Shown here piece after piece: positions 50,433-58,596 of a stretch of 64,000 nucleotides of DNA. A program made the translations under genes and the position numbers. The stretch lies in assembly GCF_003703975.1 (NCBI RefSeq), contig NZ_QTJY01000003.1, positions 186,001 to 250,000 of the forward strand, in the 5' to 3' direction. The stretch comes from Larkinella soli (GTDB lineage Bacteria > Bacteroidota > Bacteroidia > Cytophagales > Spirosomataceae). The stretch's first letter is position 1, and every line of letters begins with the position of its first letter. The notes below the pieces were generated by a model. It searched no databases, had not been told where the DNA came from, and saw only the letters and a program-made list of their open reading frames with translations.

Positions 50433-51305
50433 CTACACACTCAGTTTCTGGACGTTGGCGTAGCTGACGGCGATGGCCTCCATCGGAGTCCCTTTGACCA
50501 CGGCATCCTGCTCCACGAAGAAATGTTCGATTCCGGCGGTTTTGCGGGCGTCCAGAATCCGCTGGAAGTTGATCGAACCGGTGCCGACTTCGGCAAACTC
50601 CCGTTTCTCGGTTTTGGCCATATCCTTCAGGTGGACCAGCGGGAAACGACCGGGATGCTGTTTAAACAGTTCGATGGGGTCCTTTCCGGCGAAGACCGTC
50701 CAGTACAGGTCGAGTTCCATTTTGACCAGCTTCGGGTCGGTCTGCTTCAGCAGAATATCGTAGGGCAACTGGCCGTCGATGGCCTGAAATTCGAAATCGT
50801 GGTTGTGGTATCCGAACTGAATCCCGGCTTTTTTCGCCACCTCGCCCGACTGGTTGAACAGTTCGGCGAAGCGTTTGTAGTCGTCGAGGGTCTTGCGTTC
50901 GTTCGGAAACAGGAAGGCGCACATCATGTACTTCTGCCCCAGTTCGGCCGCGTGGTCGACGGCCCGGCTCCAGTCGGCCTTCAGGTTCGCCGGCATGTAG
51001 TGGCCGCTGGGGCTGCTCATGCCCATACCGGCGATCAGCGATTTGAACTCTTTCGGGGTTTTTCCGAAAAATTTGCCGTCGGCATAGCCGAAGGTTTCCA
51101 GTTCCTTATACCCGATTTCCGAGACTTTTTTCAGCGTCCCCTCCAGGTCTTTCGGCAATTCGTTTCGCAGGGTATAGAGTTGCAGGCCCACTTTTTTCAT
51201 CGTGGCCCGCGGTCCGGCTTCCAGTTTCGTCAGGAAGGGCGTCGCGAGGGCGAGCCCGAGACCCCGCAGAAAGTCTTTGCGGGATAGGTTGGAGGCAAGT
51301 GCCAT
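50433..51305 (-). CDS. Secreted sugar phosphate isomerase/epimerase-like protein
   Basis: The 290-residue protein carries an N-terminal export signal, LSRKDFLRGLGLALATPFL, with an RK rather than RR pair, so it is a Tat-like but non-canonical signal. The mature part is a xylose-isomerase-like barrel: KKVGLQLYTLRNELPKDLEG, GYHNHDFEFQ, VKMELDLYWTVFAGKDP, FPLVHLKDM and HFFVEQDAV. It is related to exported TIM-barrel proteins in Bacteroidota that go with DUF1080 and Gfo/Idh enzymes. The start at 51305 opens the signal. It ends at a strong terminator. Confidence 0.85.
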   Translation of the reverse strand: MALASNLSRKDFLRGLGLALATPFLTKLEAGPRATMKKVGLQLYTLRNELPKDLEGTLKKVSEIGYKELETFGYADGKFFGKTPKEFKSLIAGMGMSSPSGHYMPANLKADWSRAVDHAAELGQKYMMCAFLFPNERKTLDDYKRFAELFNQSGEVAKKAGIQFGYHNHDFEFQAIDGQLPYDILLKQTDPKLVKMELDLYWTVFAGKDPIELFKQHPGRFPLVHLKDMAKTEKREFAEVGTGSINFQRILDARKTAGIEHFFVEQDAVVKGTPMEAIAVSYANVQKLSV

Positions 51306-51519
51306 GAGTGTAGGAATGTTAGCGTCAAAATAGACGGAAATGTACGACCGGATGAACCAGAATTTCAATATCCTCACTCATTTTTTGACTTCCATTCGGT
51401 TTTATCGAAAAAGAATATGAATTTTTATCACCGGATGGTATTTATAATAAAAAATTTTGAACTTTAGATAACTACCGCGGGAAATTCAGGTTACCGTAAA
51501 GGAATGTTAATTTATTATT

Positions 51520-51852
51520 ATGAAGTTTTTTGTGCCCGGCACGAAGGATGAAAAAGAAGCGGAAAACGTGTATTCCATCCTTCGTAAAAACATGGTTAAG
51601 AAAGGGTATCAGCCCAATGATTCCCGCATTTATGAAATTGAATTCGACGACAACGGGATGCGCCTGACCGAGACGGTGGGAAAACCATCGTCCTCCGCCG
51701 GCGAGTCCGTGGTGGCCATCTTCAATTCCGGTGACCTCTACCTCATCTGCACCACCAACCGGGGCGTCCTGCGGGGCCTGCCCATGCTGGCGGGTGAATG
51801 GGCGATTGTCCGGGTTGAAACCTTCGAGTCCGAAACGTCCTCTGTCCTGTAG
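51520..51852 (+). CDS. Hypothetical protein (110 residues)
   Basis: The sequence is not recognised. It has a charged helical N-terminal part (KDEKEAENVYSILRKNMVKKGY) and a beta-rich second half (YEIEFDDNGMRLTETVG, GESVVAIFNSGDLYLICTTNRGVLRGLPML), suggesting a compact mixed fold. There is no signal peptide. An AT-rich stretch (51410-51520) lies upstream, with no promoter I can define. Confidence 0.6.
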   Translation: MKFFVPGTKDEKEAENVYSILRKNMVKKGYQPNDSRIYEIEFDDNGMRLTETVGKPSSSAGESVVAIFNSGDLYLICTTNRGVLRGLPMLAGEWAIVRVETFESETSSVL

Positions 51853-52002
51853 ACGGCCGGCTTCCCCGGCCCGGTGAACCAAACGATCTCCTTCCCGCCA
51901 ATTTCCATCATCCCACCGATTTCCGTAAGCAAGAACGTCCGCGGTGACCAGCCGCGGCAGCAAGAGTCCAGGTCTAACCCAACACCATAAAGGAATCTGT
52001 GT

Positions 52003-52257
52003 ATGTATCTGAGGTTCGCGGCTTTATCGGCAGAGGAGGAATACCTTCACGGCGCCTTCTGCATGGAAGAAATTGAACTGGCCATGGAAATCCTGAACCT
52101 GTATGTCAACGAAGGGCATACGCTGTTTCAGGCATCCCTGGAAGAATCGGGGAAGGAAATACCCCTCCCCCTGGAAGCATTTGACGGTCAACCGATCCGG
52201 ATTTATATGCAGCAGCTGCAGGAAGAGTGGAACCAGGTCCTGAGCCTGAGCCACTGA
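52003..52257 (+). CDS. Hypothetical protein (84 residues)
   Basis: This acidic helical protein is not recognised (EEYLHGAFCMEEIELAMEILNLYVNEGHTLFQASLEESG). It has no membrane or signal segment. It converges with the DUF4097 gene, 13 bp between stops. Codon use matches neighbours. Confidence 0.55.
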   Translation: MYLRFAALSAEEEYLHGAFCMEEIELAMEILNLYVNEGHTLFQASLEESGKEIPLPLEAFDGQPIRIYMQQLQEEWNQVLSLSH

Positions 52258-52270
52258 AACCGGCGGGCGG

Positions 52271-52972
52271 CTACCGGGTTTTTCGCAGATAGACGTTGTT
52301 GCTGATCGATTCGAGCCGGACTTCCGGCCCGCCCCCGTTGATCGTGCCTTCGAGCTGGTATCCGACGATCGGGTTCTTTTTCGGCTCCTTCGGGAAGCTG
52401 ATCGCCAGGTCGGTATAGGCCTCCCCGGTGATGGTTTTCATGGCCACGTTGGCGCCCCGGTTGCCCGGCCAGCCCATGTCCACGAAACCACTGATGGTTT
52501 TGGCGTGAACCGGCGCCCCGGCGGAGCCCTGGATCTCGATGTTGCCGTTGATGGTTTCGATCTTCAGCCCGGCTTCTTTCGGCACGTAGACGTCGTAGTT
52601 GATCCGGGAGCAGATGTAATGGTTCTGGCCGTCCCGGTCGGTTCGCCAGGTAGACGCATTCCCGGGGCAGTCTTCGGCCCGGCCCTCCTTGATCTTTTCG
52701 CGGTCGAAGTCGGTTTTAACGCTGATTTCCCGCTCGTTCATGGCGGTTTCCACCAGAAAGGCGTCGTTCAGGCGCCCACCGTTGACCTCCACGGCCATCC
52801 GGACGGACACCTCCGGTTTATCCCAGTAGCGGACCCGAATGCTGTCGCCGAACTTCAGGTTCATATTGACCTCCCGGCCCGTCACGTAGGGCAGCTTTTT
52901 TTCGATGATCTTCTGGGCGAAAAGCGGTCCGGCCAGCAGGCAGATCAGGGGGAGTAATAGGTATCTTTTCAT
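52271..52972 (-). CDS. DUF4097-type putative adhesin, second copy
   Basis: The 233-residue secreted protein has a signal peptide (AGPLFAQ, residue 20) and beta-helix-like repeats, with the closing NVYLRK motif shared with its neighbour. DUF4097 proteins form right-handed beta-solenoid-like structures with unknown partners. It follows a related protein by 12 bp and ends the operon that starts with the ECF sigma factor. It contains cysteines (EDCPGN, ICSRIN) absent from its partner. Confidence 0.75.
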   Translation of the reverse strand: MKRYLLLPLICLLAGPLFAQKIIEKKLPYVTGREVNMNLKFGDSIRVRYWDKPEVSVRMAVEVNGGRLNDAFLVETAMNEREISVKTDFDREKIKEGRAEDCPGNASTWRTDRDGQNHYICSRINYDVYVPKEAGLKIETINGNIEIQGSAGAPVHAKTISGFVDMGWPGNRGANVAMKTITGEAYTDLAISFPKEPKKNPIVGYQLEGTINGGGPEVRLESISNNVYLRKTR

Positions 52973-52984
52973 GGGTTCGGGCCT

Positions 52985-53761
52985 TTACTTTTGCTTGCGG
53001 ATGTAGATATTGCTGCTGATCGTGTTGAGCTGAATGTCGACGCCCCCGCCGTTGGTCGTTCCGGAGATCACCTGCCCTCCTCCCACCCGCGACAGGCCGT
53101 CGCGGCCGCCTTTCAGATTCAGGTCGAAATCCGTAAACATCTCCCCCTGGATGGACCGCAGCCGAAGGTTGGTTTTGGCCGAAGCCGGCAGGGAAACGTC
53201 GATCATGCCGTTGACCGTCGAAATGGCGCTCGGTTTTTCCTGGTTCAGGGCCGAATACGCCACCCGGACCTCCCCCGAAGTGGTGTTGGCCACGATGGGG
53301 CCGGTGACGTTTTCCAGTTCGATGGCCGCGTTGTGCGTCCGGACTTCCAGGTCGCCTTCCATGCCCGTGATGTGGATTTTGCCGCCCTGCCAGTTGATCT
53401 GCTCATACAGGAGCGCCACCCGTCTGGGCACCCGGATGGTGTAGCTGACGGCCTTGCGGTTGGCTTTTTCGATCTTGACGTTGCCGCCCTCCTGGGTCAC
53501 CGCCAGCCCGATGCCGGTATTGTCCATCGGCGAATACAGCGGCTTCAGCCCTTTGGCGCGCTCGGGAGGTTCCTGAAAACCGGCCCCGCGGACGACCACC
53601 TCGTCGCCGTCGTAGCCTTCGATCCGGATCTCGCTCTGATCCATCTGGATCGATACTTTCCGGTCCTTGTTGTTTCCCAGTTTCACCTTGTATTCCTTGG
53701 TTTCCTGGGCACTTACACTGCCCCACCAGAGGGCACAGCTTACCAGCAGAAGCTTTTTCAT
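52985..53761 (-). CDS. DUF4097-type putative adhesin, first copy
   Basis: The 258-residue secreted protein has a signal peptide (SVSAQ, residue 19) and a repeating beta pattern ending TISSNIYIRK. Strands such as GKIHITGMEGDLEVRTHNAAIELENVTGPIVANTTSGEVRVAY show the solenoid rhythm of DUF4097. It lies 42 bp downstream of the HEAT-repeat anti-sigma-like gene and 12 bp before the second DUF4097 gene. An envelope role is likely; the exact function is unknown. Confidence 0.78.
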   Translation of the reverse strand: MKKLLLVSCALWWGSVSAQETKEYKVKLGNNKDRKVSIQMDQSEIRIEGYDGDEVVVRGAGFQEPPERAKGLKPLYSPMDNTGIGLAVTQEGGNVKIEKANRKAVSYTIRVPRRVALLYEQINWQGGKIHITGMEGDLEVRTHNAAIELENVTGPIVANTTSGEVRVAYSALNQEKPSAISTVNGMIDVSLPASAKTNLRLRSIQGEMFTDFDLNLKGGRDGLSRVGGGQVISGTTNGGGVDIQLNTISSNIYIRKQK

Positions 53762-53803
53762 CGGCTTTCGATTAACGGATTGTTTATTTACTGTTCGGAA
53801 TGG

Positions 53804-54550
53804 TCAGATCAGTCGGCTCAGGCCCTCTTCGGCCTTCATCCGCACGGCTTTGATAATCTGCTCGTTGCGGGCCATACGCTGGATTTCGCGGGCCGCCCGC
53901 TTCTCCCGGATCACCACCAGGGCCTCGATGAGTGAAATCTGGACGTTCGGGTCGGTCTGAACCTTCAGAGACTGGATCAGGGCCTCCCGCACGCCGGGTT
54001 CATCACGGAACCGGAGCAGGGCCTGGCAGGCCGCCAGCCGGACGTTGACGTTGGCGTCCGAATTCAGGGCGTTTACCAGCAGCAGGGTGATTTCCTGATC
54101 GGCCCGGTCGAGTTCCATGCTCTGATATACCGCCTGAATCCGCTCGCTGGCCGAGGTCTGCATGACGCGGTCATACCGGAGAACGGTTTTCAGGTCCTCG
54201 GCGGCCGAAGCCGTCTGCCCCTCCCCGGCCGGAGAGGTTCGCGCGGAATACAACATTCCCCCGAAGAAGCCCAGCAGCAGCAGCGTCAGCCCGGCGGCCA
54301 CCCGCAGGCCCCAGCGGACCAGCGGACGGATGCGGCTTTCCGCCCCCACCCGGTCCGCAAACCGGCTACCGACGGCCGGCGAGGGATGCTCCTGCCGAAA
54401 ATCGGTGTAGTGCTGAAACGGGGCGGCATGGTCTTTCAAATGCGCCGGCACGGCTTCGCTCCGGAAAAACTCCCGCAGAAGTTTTTCTTCCTCCAGCGTG
54501 GTTTCGCCCTCGTAATAGCGTTCCAGCAGTTTTTCAATGTCCGGCTTCAT
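53804..54550 (-). CDS. Anti-sigma-like membrane protein with HEAT repeats
   Basis: The 248-residue protein begins with an anti-sigma-type cytoplasmic helix (DIEKLLERYYEGETTLEEEKLLREFF), then one membrane helix (VAAGLTLLLLGFFGGMLYSA, residues 83-102) and a C-terminal run of HEAT-like repeats (SDANVNVRLAACQALLRFRDEPGVREALIQSL, DPNVQISLIEALVVIREKRAAREI). A receptor-like periplasmic HEAT domain fused to an anti-sigma region is unusual. The start overlaps the sigma factor stop by 17 bp, indicating coupling. Sigma-factor control is inferred from position. Confidence 0.75.
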   Translation of the reverse strand: MKPDIEKLLERYYEGETTLEEEKLLREFFRSEAVPAHLKDHAAPFQHYTDFRQEHPSPAVGSRFADRVGAESRIRPLVRWGLRVAAGLTLLLLGFFGGMLYSARTSPAGEGQTASAAEDLKTVLRYDRVMQTSASERIQAVYQSMELDRADQEITLLLVNALNSDANVNVRLAACQALLRFRDEPGVREALIQSLKVQTDPNVQISLIEALVVIREKRAAREIQRMARNEQIIKAVRMKAEEGLSRLI

Positions 54551-55052
54551 AGTTGTTGGCCTTTAGGTAATTTTCGCGCACGCTCTTTCTCGCCCTCGAC
54601 AGAATGACCCGGATGTTATTGACGGTCAAACCGGTCACCTCCTCGATTTCCTCGAACGAATACTCCTCCACGTCACGCAGGTGCAGGATCAGCTTCTGGG
54701 GTTCCGGCAGCGCATCGACAAACCGCATCATCAGCCCGGCGCTGTCGGCCAGTTCGGTCTGGCGGTAGGGCGAAACCGTGGCCGCCTGAAGGTTCTCCAG
54801 GAGAGCGCCGTCGTCCATCGGCCGACCGGCCCGGGTTTTTAACCGGTCGAGGCAGAGGTTTCGGGTCATCTGTACGGCCAGGGCCTCCACGCTGCGGTAG
54901 GCATCGAGCTGGTGGCGGTTCATCCAGAGCTTCATCAGAACCTCCTGCAACGCATCCTCGGCCTCCTCGCGGTTGCGAAGAAACAGTTTGGCCAGCCGGA
55001 AAAGCCGGCCCTGGACGGGAAGGATCTGTTGTTTAAAGGTCTGGAGGTCCAT
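54534..55052 (-). CDS. ECF-family RNA polymerase sigma factor
   Basis: The 172-residue protein has region 2 (FRLAKLFLRNREEAEDALQEVLMKLWMNRH) and region 4 (LHLRDVEEYSFEEIEEVTGLTVNNIRVILSRARKSVREN), the full sigma-70 ECF layout. Its gene leads an operon with the anti-sigma-like protein (17-bp overlap) and two DUF4097 envelope proteins. It likely responds to an envelope signal. No matching promoter motif was identified. Confidence 0.93.
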   Translation of the reverse strand: MDLQTFKQQILPVQGRLFRLAKLFLRNREEAEDALQEVLMKLWMNRHQLDAYRSVEALAVQMTRNLCLDRLKTRAGRPMDDGALLENLQAATVSPYRQTELADSAGLMMRFVDALPEPQKLILHLRDVEEYSFEEIEEVTGLTVNNIRVILSRARKSVRENYLKANNYEAGH

Positions 55053-55249
55053 TTCAACCGCAAAGACGACGGTCGGAGCGAAACATTACAACCGGGGAGA
55101 AAAAAATTTTCGGAGCAGGCGAAAAAGCTGGTCCGGGTGGCCTCAGAGCCTGGTTAATAACCGGATAATAACAAGCGGAAACTTTTAGGCAACAGGGAAT
55201 GCTTCCGGCTCACTTTTTGTAACCGTTTCTTATTGAAACGATTGCGGAT

Positions 55250-55597
55250 ATGACACCCTCCCCCAAAACCGGACAGTATTTTTTCATCGGCGGACAGGCC
55301 ACCCGGGTCACCCCGGAACACCTCCGGTCGAACACCCCGCTTCTTCCGATTCCGATTACCCGGCTCTGGCTGGTCGGTTTCGGTTTTCGGCCCGAACCGA
55401 CGGATGGGACCTGGACGCTGGACGACGCCCGTCTGATTCCCGACCGCAGGTTTTATATCTGTCACCGTTCCCGGCGGCATTTTCAGTATGTCCATGAACT
55501 GCAGGACTGGTACCAGGCCCGTTACAAGGCACCCCTCGTTCTGGGTAACCGCCCGAAAACGGCCCGCCAGCCCCTGAAATACGCCATTACGCTCTGA
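55250..55597 (+). CDS. Hypothetical protein (115 residues)
   Basis: This unrecognised protein ends with a motif seen in small uncharacterised Bacteroidota proteins (FQYVHELQDWYQ). The N-terminal half contains Pro-rich strands (TRLWLVGFGFRPEPTDGTW). A short inverted repeat CGTTTC/GAAACG lies just before the ATG (55224-55240) and might form a hairpin near the ribosome binding site. Confidence 0.6.
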   Translation: MTPSPKTGQYFFIGGQATRVTPEHLRSNTPLLPIPITRLWLVGFGFRPEPTDGTWTLDDARLIPDRRFYICHRSRRHFQYVHELQDWYQARYKAPLVLGNRPKTARQPLKYAITL

Positions 55598-55612
55598 CCG
55601 GCCCGGCGTCGC

Positions 55613-56455
55613 CTACCGGCGCGCTTCGATCACCTGTTCGACGGCGTCCGGCAGATTCGACAGCAGGTCGTAGCCGGTTTTTTGCTCGATTTCATCCACC
55701 GTAACCCTGTACGTTTCCCAGGACTGATCGCCTACGGCGTTGGTATTGGGCATCCAAACCGCGATTACCTGCGTCTGGTCGCCGACCCGGCGCAGGTCGT
55801 CGCTTCCGACCGGCAGCACCACGACCACCTTCCAGAGAGCCGCCGGCACGGTGATCCGCCCGGAACCGATGGCGTCGGCCTTCCCGTTGTCACCTTCTCC
55901 ACCCCTACCGTTCGTACCGGCCACGATGTAGGCTTCATTCCCCTCTCCGATCCGTTTCCGGATATACTCTTCCAGCAACCGCCAGCTTTCCCGATTGTGC
56001 CGGGGGGCCTGCGGTACGATATTGGTCAGGATGAACGTACTGCGGTTTTCGTCCGCCGTCGAATCCCGGTCATCGGAGGGGCACAGATGCCCCCGGTCGA
56101 AACCGGTGCCGGTATAATCGGCATGGCGGGCCTGGTACCAGCCGGCCGGAAGGGTCTGATCCGGAATGAAAGTACCTGCATACCGGGTGGCGGCCCCTTT
56201 CCAGGCGGCCGACAGGTGCCAGGCACACCAGTTGGCAATGCCGCCCCCCCGATTATAACTCAGCACATAGGTAGCGCGATCGATCAGAAAGTTATTCTCC
56301 TGCGAGCCGTCGGCCCCGGAGGGGTTTCCGAGCGCCAGGTGGGCGTCGCGGGTGGGCTGGTCGGACTGGGGCGACGGCTGCCGGGAAGACCGGCATTCGA
56401 CCAGCAGCAGGGTGACGGTTGCCGACAGGAACAACGAACGGAGAAGAGAGGTCAT
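55613..56455 (-). CDS. DNA/RNA non-specific endonuclease (NucA/Serratia family)
   Basis: The 280-residue protein has a signal sequence (Cys21 in LLLVEC is a loose lipobox) and the family signature DRGH with catalytic His123. Asn154 and Glu162 in the N-x3-W-x2-LE pattern match the metal-binding and catalytic positions of Serratia nuclease (Asn119 and Glu127). It should cleave DNA and RNA outside the cytoplasm, for nutrition or defence. The start at 56455 opens the hydrophobic leader; an upstream in-frame ATG adds nine residues. Confidence 0.92.
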   Translation of the reverse strand: MTSLLRSLFLSATVTLLLVECRSSRQPSPQSDQPTRDAHLALGNPSGADGSQENNFLIDRATYVLSYNRGGGIANWCAWHLSAAWKGAATRYAGTFIPDQTLPAGWYQARHADYTGTGFDRGHLCPSDDRDSTADENRSTFILTNIVPQAPRHNRESWRLLEEYIRKRIGEGNEAYIVAGTNGRGGEGDNGKADAIGSGRITVPAALWKVVVVLPVGSDDLRRVGDQTQVIAVWMPNTNAVGDQSWETYRVTVDEIEQKTGYDLLSNLPDAVEQVIEARR

Positions 56456-56984
56456 GCGGACAGGAAAAAGTTGTGTCCACAAACCTAATTTAAGTTACTA
56501 ACAAAACTACCCCATTGCCTCGGTTCCGCCCACCGGCGGGGTGGCGAACCACCGGCCGACGTTTCGGTCGGGGGTTGTACCGGTTCGGGGGCAGGAATTC
56601 GCAATTCATCCGGCTTTTTTCCCGTTCCATGAAGATTGGGGTTTGCCGGGAGCGGGTTTTGGCCCAAATTCAGGTGACGCACAGGCACACCACTTTGGAG
56701 AAAACCGGGCAACCGGAAGCCGAAGCGTGTGCCCCGCCTTCCTTCCTCATTTGTTCGCACCCTGAATACAGGCCGGTTCGGCCTCGGGGATTACACACCC
56801 TCTTTTTTACGAAATCCGGGTTTTTTCCAGGCGTAAAGCCGTTTTGTTGTAGAAATAGACGGCTTTTCGCAAATTCACTACCGTATTGACAGAAAAATTA
56901 AAATCGGATCATTGGGCCGAGGTCTGGCCGGGGGCACCCGCAAACCCGATTCAGCAGGTTTTCCGGAGAGGATGGAAAGGGAAA
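56456..56984. other. 529-bp gap before the LytS-type kinase gene
   Basis: Several short frames are possible, but none has a recognisable domain or convincing codon pattern. The stretch includes GC-rich and T-rich runs such as ACACACCCTCTTTTTTACG around 56790 and probably the promoters of the endonuclease (leftward) and kinase (rightward) genes. No conserved element was identified. Confidence 0.4.
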
Positions 56985-58028
56985 ATGCAGAAACTGAATG
57001 ACAAGTGGATGCGGATCATCGGCGTTCCCCTGCTGGCACTGGCGGGGCAATGGATGATGTACGGTTATACCAACGTTCCTTATCCGGACGACTGGCGGAT
57101 TCCTCTCTTCTTTATTCTGGGGACGGTCGTCGTATGGGAGTGCAACCGCTGGGGCATCATTCTCTCCCGCCGGCGGTACCCGGAACTGGGCCAGACCCTG
57201 CAGCGGGTAGTGTTCCAGTTGGTGTGGTTCGTGGTTTTCTCCAGCCTGATCCGCATCTCCCAGACGTTCCTGTACGACCTGATCGGACTGTGGCATACGG
57301 AGGATCAGATCCAGTTCAGGCCGTATTTTTTCAACACGCTGGTTTCCGTCGTCGGGACGGTGCAGGTGGCGGCCTGCTTCGAGGGCCTGTATCTGTACAA
57401 TCGCTGGAAGGTGTCATTTACGGAAGCGCAGGAACTGAAAAAGGCGAACCTGCAAAGCCAGCTCGAATCGCTGAAGACCCAGATCAACCCGCACTTCCTG
57501 TTCAACAACCTGAATTCGCTGTCCTCCCTCATTTCAAGCGACGCCGGGCAGGCCGAACGGTTTCTGGACGAGCTGTCGTCGGTATACCGGTACCTGCTTC
57601 AGCAGAACAACCGCGACTTATGCCCGCTCTCCGACGAGGTAAACTTCATCAGGGCCTACTTCCACCTCCTGAAAACGCGGTATACGGAAGGCATCTTCAT
57701 GGAAACCGACATCGAGCCGCGCTATATGCGGTATCTGATTCCGCCCCTGACGCTCCAGATCTTATTTGAAAATGCGATCAAGCACAACATTATCGCGGTG
57801 AACAACCCGCTGACGATCCGTCTGTATACCCGGAACGGCAGCCTCTTCGTGGAGAATAACATCCAGAAGAAGAAGCTGGCCGTTCCGTCCAACCAGATCG
57901 GTCTGCAGAATATCATGATGAAATACAAGCTGCTGGACCAGCCGTCGGTTCTTATTCAGGACGACGAAAAGCGGTTTCTGGTGGGCGTACCCCTGATTGC
58001 TCCGCCGGTGGAGGTGGTGCCGTCCTGA
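56985..58028 (+). CDS. LytS-type sensor histidine kinase without an adjacent regulator
   Basis: The 347-residue protein has four N-terminal membrane helices, a short coiled coil and the His_kinase motif LKTQINPHFLFNNLNSLSSLI with His170. The ATPase motif LFENAIKHN and ENNIQ follow; the usual glycine-rich G2 box is reduced to QIGLQNI. The start is set at the ATG 56985, preceded by a good purine-rich ribosome site; a longer TTG-initiated frame from 56886 adds 33 residues without family features. No LytTR gene is adjacent, so it is an orphan kinase. Confidence 0.88.
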   Translation: MQKLNDKWMRIIGVPLLALAGQWMMYGYTNVPYPDDWRIPLFFILGTVVVWECNRWGIILSRRRYPELGQTLQRVVFQLVWFVVFSSLIRISQTFLYDLIGLWHTEDQIQFRPYFFNTLVSVVGTVQVAACFEGLYLYNRWKVSFTEAQELKKANLQSQLESLKTQINPHFLFNNLNSLSSLISSDAGQAERFLDELSSVYRYLLQQNNRDLCPLSDEVNFIRAYFHLLKTRYTEGIFMETDIEPRYMRYLIPPLTLQILFENAIKHNIIAVNNPLTIRLYTRNGSLFVENNIQKKKLAVPSNQIGLQNIMMKYKLLDQPSVLIQDDEKRFLVGVPLIAPPVEVVPS

Positions 58029-58042
58029 TTCCGGCGCCGGGA

Positions 58043-58402
58043 TCAGATCGGGTATTTCAGTTCCAGATACAGGTTTCGAATATCGGGTTTGGTACCGGTT
58101 CGCTGCACCTCCTGGAGGACTCGAACCGGCAGGGTATACGGATAGTCTTCCATCATCCGCTTTTCTTCCCGGGTAAAATAGATCGGTGGTTCCCGCCGGG
58201 CCATGTAATCGTAGAAGCCCTTCAGCTTCCACTGGTCGTCCGGGTGATCCTCGAACACAGGGGGCAGCGTGTCGATGGGGCTTTGGGCGGGACGGATCGG
58301 CGTTCCGGTTTCCGGCCCCCCGCAGGAGAGCGTCAGGGCGGCCGGCAGAAAAACCGGCAGAAGGAGCCGGAATAGTACTTTTTTTAGTTGGGGAACCATC
58401 AT
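58043..58402 (-). CDS. Hypothetical lipoprotein (119 residues)
   Basis: The N terminus is a signal sequence ending LTLSCGG, a lipobox with Cys27. The mature part is unrecognised: a Pro-rich linker, then charged helices (DYMARREPPIYFTREEKRMMEDYPYTLP, VRVLQEVQRTGTKPDIRNLYLELKY). It converges with the kinase gene, 14 bp between stops. Probably anchored on the periplasmic side or surface. Confidence 0.7.
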   Translation of the reverse strand: MMVPQLKKVLFRLLLPVFLPAALTLSCGGPETGTPIRPAQSPIDTLPPVFEDHPDDQWKLKGFYDYMARREPPIYFTREEKRMMEDYPYTLPVRVLQEVQRTGTKPDIRNLYLELKYPI

Positions 58403-58596
58403 GTAAAAGAGTGAATACAGAAGGTTAGACGCGCCGGGTTGCGATAAGTCACACCCGGTTTTTGGCGTTCCCGAAAAAATCCGAAAAAACCGGCAACGAC
58501 CATTTACTTCAAATATTCGACCGCCAACTCACTTTTTTTGGCCTGTCGGCCTAAAAAACGTACCTTCACCACTGCCAGTCGTAACCCTTCTCCTGC

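Noticed and set aside
56886-56984. TTG-initiated N-terminal extension of the orphan kinase
   Set aside because: The extra 33 residues have no family features, and the ATG at 56985 has a better purine-rich ribosome site.
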